Positions 60,330 to 64,000 of a stretch of 64,000 nt of DNA are shown piece after piece. Location: NCBI RefSeq assembly GCF_000504245.1, contig NZ_KI632509.1, positions 1,115,723 to 1,179,722 of the forward strand, written 5' to 3'. The stretch's first letter is position 1. The number at the start of each line of letters is the position of its first letter. Origin of the DNA: Haloechinothrix halophila YIM 93223 (lineage in GTDB: Bacteria; Actinomycetota; Actinomycetes; Mycobacteriales; Pseudonocardiaceae). The notes below the pieces were generated by a model. It was given only the letters and a program-made list of their open reading frames with translations. It had not been told where the DNA came from and searched no databases. The position numbers and the translations under genes are program-made.

Positions 60330-60713
60330 TCACACGACGTGGCTCGTTCCCGCGTAGGCCACGACGTCGATCTCGAACTTGATCGCGTCGGTGAGGCAGT
60401 TCGTGATGGTGGTCCGCGCGGGTAGTGGGTGCGAGAAGAAGCTCCGATAGAGCCGATTGAACTCACCGACGTCGTCGGGGTTCTGAACGTAGGCGCTCAC
60501 TTTGACGACGTCGGTGAGATCGAGGTCGAAATCCGTGAGAATGTCACGGACGTTCTCGATGGATCGGTGCATTTCGTCGGCGAACGTCCCTGACACGATC
60601 TGCCCGTTATCGTTCACTGAGGCCTGGCCCGACACGAACACGAGGTCACCGGCTCGGACCGCCTTCGAGAAGTTCGCGGTGTTGCCGTCACGGGCAGAGG
60701 TCGTCTGGGTCAT
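60330..60713 (-). CDS. RidA-family (YjgF/UK114) protein
   Basis: 127 aa. Reactive enamine/imine deaminase fold: GDLVFVSGQASVNDNGQIVS, IENVRDILTDFDLDLTDVVK, and the conserved arginine in PARTTITNCL. RidA hydrolyses 2-aminoacrylate made by PLP-dependent lyases, which fits with the tryptophanase-like enzyme 9 kb away, although that link is only an inference. ATG 60713 gives the family N-terminus; the extension to 60749 is not conserved. 42 nt downstream of the transglycosylase gene. Confidence 0.88.
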   Translation of the reverse strand: MTQTTSARDGNTANFSKAVRAGDLVFVSGQASVNDNGQIVSGTFADEMHRSIENVRDILTDFDLDLTDVVKVSAYVQNPDDVGEFNRLYRSFFSHPLPARTTITNCLTDAIKFEIDVVAYAGTSHVV

Positions 60714-60755
60714 CACAACACCAATCGTGGTCGACGCGGCACGGAACAAGGACGT

Positions 60756-61910
60756 TCATCGTTCGATGTCTAGCACGCGGGAGATCATGTCGGCATTGGT
60801 GGGTTTCTCGGCGTTGTCTCGGACGGCCTTCACCGGATCGGGCTCATCGGGAACCGGCGCCTTGTGCTTCGTCGGCTTTGTCTGGTCCGGTCGCTCGGCC
60901 GGAGCGGCCTTGCGCAGCGGTTCCGATGTCCCCGAACTCGGCTGGCTCTGCTGCTGGCGCGGCCTCGGCGGTGCGGCCTGGACGTGATCCCGATCCCGTT
61001 TGCGATCGTTGTTGGCCGTCGTTTTCTGTGCGACCTGAGTGGCGGCGCCGGCGCGCACGTCGGGAATCGCGACAGCTTTACCGGAATAGACGTCCAGCCA
61101 CGCGAGCACGATTTCCAGGTACCGCGTCGAGTAGTTGTAGCTGAGGATCGCGGCGCGCAGATCGCCAGCCTGGCGCAGGTCGCGATCACCGGCGCACAGA
61201 TAGTTGGCCGACGCGACCGTCGAGTCGTAGATGTTGTGCGGGTCTGCGACACCGTCGCCGTTGCCGTCCGCGGCCCATCCTGCCCAGGTGGACGGGATGA
61301 ACTGCATCGGTCCGACCGCACGGTCCCACACGGTGTCGCCGTCGTAACGGCCGTTGTCGGTGTCGCCGATCGCCGCGATGCCAGGACCGCCGTCGAGGCG
61401 TGGCCCCAGGATTGGCTGCAGTGTGGTGCCAGCGCTGTTGACGTTGCCGCCGCGCGCGTGGCCGGACTCGACCCGTCCGATCGCGGCGAGCAGCGCGACG
61501 CTCATGCCGCACCGCGGATCGGTCGCGTTGCTGTGCTTCTCGGCGGCACGGTAGGCGCGCAGGGCACTGCGCGGAATGCCGAGCCCGTCGATGGCGGGTG
61601 CCTTTCCGGTACTTCCCCTCGGAAGTGCGCTCACGACAACGACGGCTTCCGTGTTCGTGGGGAGAGGCGGCGGCTGCAGGAACAGTGCGGTGCCGCCGTC
61701 GGCACCGTATGGTGCGTGCGCCGCGACCGCCCCGAACGGGACAGCGGCGATCGGCGCCGCGTAGCCGGCATTGGTGAGCAGAAGCAGCCCAGCCATGGTC
61801 AGGTGCAGCCCGCGCTTGAGATCGAGCGGGGGCAGCGATTCGACCTCCCGAATGCCCGATCGGATGGTGCGTACGATCAGGTCGACAACGCGGGTGACGC
61901 GACCGGCCAT
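60756..61910 (-). CDS. Lytic murein transglycosylase (MltB/SLT type), membrane-anchored
   Basis: 384 aa. N-terminal signal or anchor (GLHLTMAGLLLLTNAGYAAP, about residues 37-56), then the transglycosylase domain: catalytic Glu in IGRVESGHARGG, VGPMQFIPSTWAGWAADGNG, and NYLCAGDRDLRQ. A charged Pro/Lys/Arg-rich C-terminal tail follows. Cuts peptidoglycan for growth or secretion. ATG 61910 has GGAG at 7 nt; longer starts (61928, 62039) are less likely. Confidence 0.88.
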   Translation of the reverse strand: MAGRVTRVVDLIVRTIRSGIREVESLPPLDLKRGLHLTMAGLLLLTNAGYAAPIAAVPFGAVAAHAPYGADGGTALFLQPPPLPTNTEAVVVVSALPRGSTGKAPAIDGLGIPRSALRAYRAAEKHSNATDPRCGMSVALLAAIGRVESGHARGGNVNSAGTTLQPILGPRLDGGPGIAAIGDTDNGRYDGDTVWDRAVGPMQFIPSTWAGWAADGNGDGVADPHNIYDSTVASANYLCAGDRDLRQAGDLRAAILSYNYSTRYLEIVLAWLDVYSGKAVAIPDVRAGAATQVAQKTTANNDRKRDRDHVQAAPPRPRQQQSQPSSGTSEPLRKAAPAERPDQTKPTKHKAPVPDEPDPVKAVRDNAEKPTNADMISRVLDIER

Positions 61911-62080
61911 GCCCGAGCTCCCTCGCATTTTGACTGCCGAAACTAGTGTTTTAGGATATGGCTGCCAAGGAGCTTGGTCAACGTCGGTTACGCGGGAATG
62001 CCTTTTCATTCGCAAGCGTCCATTGCGAATGAATGGCACCGGTGTTGCAGATCATGACGTTTGGTGTCGGAGGGTCGGCC

Positions 62081-62356
62081 TCACACGGGTGGCAGTAGTG
62101 GTCGCAGGGCCAGCGGTGAGGAGTAGGCGACACTAGTCGTCACGCTCCCGAGACCGCCAACCTTGCCGGTGATCTGCTCGAGGTGCCTCATGCTCGTGGC
62201 GACGACTTTCATGATGAAGCAATCGTCTCCGGTGACGTGGTGAGCTTCGATGATCTCCGGAAGCTCGGCCAAGAGGTCGTGCAACGGCTTGTAGTTGCTA
62301 TTCGGATAACGCAGACGGAGGTACGCCAAGATGGTGTAGCCAAGGCGCTCATATTC
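62081..62356 (-). pseudogene. 5'-truncated Lrp/AsnC regulator (effector domain only)
   Basis: The frame reads from a TAA at 62357-62359: EYERLGYTILAYLRLRYPNS to HHVTGDDCFIMKVVATSMRH and ITGKVGGLGSVTTSVAYSSP, the complete RAM (effector) domain of Lrp/AsnC proteins. The N-terminal HTH is missing and there is no ATG, only a TTG at 62329. The break coincides with the start of the divergent rhodanese gene. Probably a remnant; expression from the TTG as a stand-alone RAM protein is not excluded. Confidence 0.68.
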
Positions 62357-62358
62357 TT

Positions 62359-62808
62359 ATGAGCATGACATCGTCTCGCATGACTTCAGGCGCCCGTATC
62401 GCACACTTCGCGGCCAAACTCACATTCGAGACCGACGCATCGGATGTTCACGCCGATCAAGAGAACGGCGTCCAGTTCGCCCTCGTCGACTCCCGCGGAG
62501 CCGCGGCATGGGCGCAAGGGCGAGCCGTCGGGGCCATCCACCTGCCGACCGGGCTTATCGCCGAGAAGGCGTTGGACCAGATCCCGCAGGACATGCCGGT
62601 GGTGACTTACTGCTGGGGTCCCGGATGCAACGGTGCCACACGTGCCGCTTTGGAGTTCGCGAAGCTCGGCTACGAAGTCAAGGAGATGATCGGCGGATTC
62701 GAGTATTGGGCTCGTGAGGGGTACCCCGTCGAGAACGACCACGGTCGGGTCACGCGAGCGAAAGATCCGCTGACAGCCCCGATCGACTCCGTCTCTTGTG
62801 ACTGCTGA
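62359..62808 (+). CDS. Rhodanese-domain sulfurtransferase-like protein
   Basis: 149 aa. FALVDSRGAAAWAQGRAVGA and AIHLPTG lead to the active loop TYCWGPGCNGATRAALEFAK, with the catalytic Cys expected at C90 and a second Cys at C85; GGFEYWAREGYPV closes the fold. Typical single-domain rhodanese that moves sulfane sulfur. ATG 62359 is the longest start; 62377 is possible. The gene begins exactly where the AsnC remnant is broken. Confidence 0.88.
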   Translation: MSMTSSRMTSGARIAHFAAKLTFETDASDVHADQENGVQFALVDSRGAAAWAQGRAVGAIHLPTGLIAEKALDQIPQDMPVVTYCWGPGCNGATRAALEFAKLGYEVKEMIGGFEYWAREGYPVENDHGRVTRAKDPLTAPIDSVSCDC

Positions 62809-62840
62809 ACCTGGGAACATCCGTCCCGCGACCCGCGGAG

Positions 62841-63476
62841 CTACGTGAGGCCGAGCGAGGCGGCCTGGGTGGCGAGCTGCGTGACGCAGGTCCAGTCGCC
62901 GGTAGCCATGGCGTCCGCCGGGGACAGCCACGATCCGCCGACACACCCGACCGTGGGCAGTGCGAGGTAGTTCGGCGCGCTGAGCGGGGTGATGCCGCCG
63001 GTCGGACAGAACCTCGCCTGTGGCAACGGCCCGGCGAGCGCCTTCAGGAAGGGTTGCCCGCCAGCGGCCTCCGCGGGGAAGAACTTCATCTCCGTGATGC
63101 CGCGCTCCAGCAACGCGAGTGACTCGGACGCGGTGGACACGCCGGGCAGGTACGGCAGCCCGGTGTCCGCCATCGCGTCGAGCAGCGCCGGCGTGCTGCC
63201 CGGGCTGACCAGGAACCGCGCGCCCGCACCGACGGCGTCCTTGACCTGAGCGGGTGTGGTGAGCGTGCCCGCGCCGACGAGGACGTCCGGCAGTTCGTCG
63301 GCGATGCGCTCGATCGCCGTCAACGCGGCGTCCGAGCGTAGCGTCACCTCGACGATCCGGACGCCGCCAGCCGCTAGCGCCCGTGCGAGCGGCACCGCCG
63401 TGTCGGCGTCGTCGATGACGACGACGGGGATGACAGGGCTGACGTCGAGCACACCGGTTGGCTGCGCGCCGGTCAT
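62841..63476 (-). CDS. eda: 2-keto-3-deoxy-6-phosphogluconate aldolase
   Basis: 211 aa class I aldolase. Schiff-base lysine in [14 protein letters not shown] (about residue 131), Glu of [13 protein letters not shown], and [18 protein letters not shown] with [16 protein letters not shown] are the family marks. Cleaves KDPG to pyruvate and glyceraldehyde-3-phosphate. ATG overlaps the edd stop (ATGA), so edd-eda is a coupled Entner-Doudoroff unit. Confidence 0.95.
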   Translation of the reverse strand: MTGAQPTGVLDVSPVIPVVVIDDADTAVPLARALAAGGVRIVEVTLRSDAALTAIERIADELPDVLVGAGTLTTPAQVKDAVGAGARFLVSPGSTPALLDAMADTGLPYLPGVSTASESLALLERGITEMKFFPAEAAGGQPFLKALAGPLPQARFCPTGGITPLSAPNYLALPTVGCVGGSWLSPADAMATGDWTCVTQLATQAASLGLT

Positions 63477-64000
63477 GCGGTACCTCCCGCCGAGGTGAGA
63501 CCGGACGACGCGGTGCCCATCCCAGCGCCTGCGATCCCGGCGTCGGAACCGCCCCCAGGGTCGGTTCCGACGCCGAGGCCGTACCCCCGGAACACCGTCG
63601 CGCCGCGGTCGGCCGCACCGACCGCGGCGCGCAACGGTGCGAACAGCTCGCGTCCGGTGCCGGTCGTCCGCGCCGATGCCGACGGGGCAGCGGCGGGACG
63701 GGCCGCCAATTCGGCGTCATCGACCAGCACTCGCAGTGCCCCGTCGTCGGCGTTGAGTTCGATCACGTCGCCGTCCTCGATGCGTGCGATGGGGCCATCG
63801 GTGGCGGCCTCAGGTGTCAGGTGGATCGCGGCGGGGATCTTGCCGGACGCGCCGGACATCCTGCCGTCGGTGATCAGCGCCACGGCGTGGCCCGCGTCCT
63901 GCAACACCCCGAGTGCGGGGATGAGTTTGTGCAGCTCAGGCATGCCGTTGGCCTGCGGGCCCTGGTGCCGGACGACGGCGACGACGTCGGTGTTCAGCTC
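63473..64000 (-). CDS. edd: 6-phosphogluconate dehydratase (5' partial)
   Basis: The last 175 residues are present; the gene continues past the window end. [20 protein letters not shown] and [20 protein letters not shown] are hallmark blocks of the IlvD/Edd family, and adjacency to eda fixes Edd over dihydroxyacid dehydratase. The C-terminus has an unusual Gly/Ala/Thr-rich extension after [10 protein letters not shown] (about 35 residues, [17 protein letters not shown]), possibly lineage-specific. Catalyses 6-phosphogluconate to KDPG. Confidence 0.93.
   Translation of the reverse strand, partial: ELNTDVVAVVRHQGPQANGMPELHKLIPALGVLQDAGHAVALITDGRMSGASGKIPAAIHLTPEAATDGPIARIEDGDVIELNADDGALRVLVDDAELAARPAAAPSASARTTGTGRELFAPLRAAVGAADRGATVFRGYGLGVGTDPGGGSDAGIAGAGMGTASSGLTSAGGTA

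Overview
The window looks like chromosomal DNA of a high-GC actinomycete, most likely of the family Pseudonocardiaceae (Amycolatopsis / Saccharomonospora / Prauserella type). GC-rich third codon positions, many GTG starts, 1-4 nt start/stop overlaps, a mycothiol-dependent enzyme family, EspC- and mycosin-like proteins, DUF5753/DUF6879 regulators and an iniBAC locus all point there. The left 17 kb keeps the gene neighbourhood known from Mycobacterium tuberculosis Rv3659c-Rv3644c: tad pilus genes, 'helicase/secretion neighbourhood' TadE-like proteins, a DUF1998 helicase, topA and holB.

Layout. 1-3452: tad/Flp pilus operon (TadA partial, TadB, TadC, DUF4244 pilin-like, two TadE-like). 3740-6840: a Prim-Pol-like protein convergent with a DEAD/DEAH helicase, separated by a two-way terminator. 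7008-9260: K+-independent H+-pyrophosphatase. 9385-17232: conserved protein, topA, a tail-anchored protein, an MFS transporter fused to a degenerate thymidylate-kinase domain, and holB. 17292-25413: accessory stretch around tRNA-Thr(CGT), with lipoprotein, MDMPI-family enzyme, EspC/DUF1023 pair, two overlapping unlisted-size small genes, and a DUF6879/XRE-DUF5753 cassette that contains a frameshift and an HTH-deleted paralogue.

25419-33975: an iniB-iniA-iniC operon (dynamin-like GTPases of the isoniazid-inducible type), divergent from an Hsp70-like gene coupled to a LuxR/STAND regulator of IniR type. 34048-38673: PASTA Ser/Thr kinase with a small membrane protein, Lsr2, an FAH-fold enzyme and a small orphan family. 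38674-45136: cluster of exported hydrolases (HExxH lipoprotein, M15 lipoprotein, two subtilases) plus a second Prim-Pol-like protein. 45466-48965: a regulator that appears to fuse XRE, winged-helix, MNT-like and HEPN-like domains, a CBS-nucleotidyltransferase and DUF5988.

49114-59847: two very similar IclR regulators, both on the minus strand, bracket about 9 kb carrying a tryptophanase-like lyase, AraC and XRE regulators, a B12-type radical SAM protein, a GNAT-like protein, an unknown coiled-coil protein and a DrrAB-type exporter. 60330-64000: RidA, a lytic transglycosylase, a remnant of an Lrp/AsnC regulator, a rhodanese and the Entner-Doudoroff genes eda and edd (partial). The most unusual items are the four-domain XRE/MNT/HEPN-like regulator, the tryptophan-linked cassette between the IclR copies, the ini locus with its Hsp70 partner, and a TATGTGTTTCATT-like element repeated upstream of several surface-related genes. 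All homology statements come from reading motifs by eye; no database search was run.
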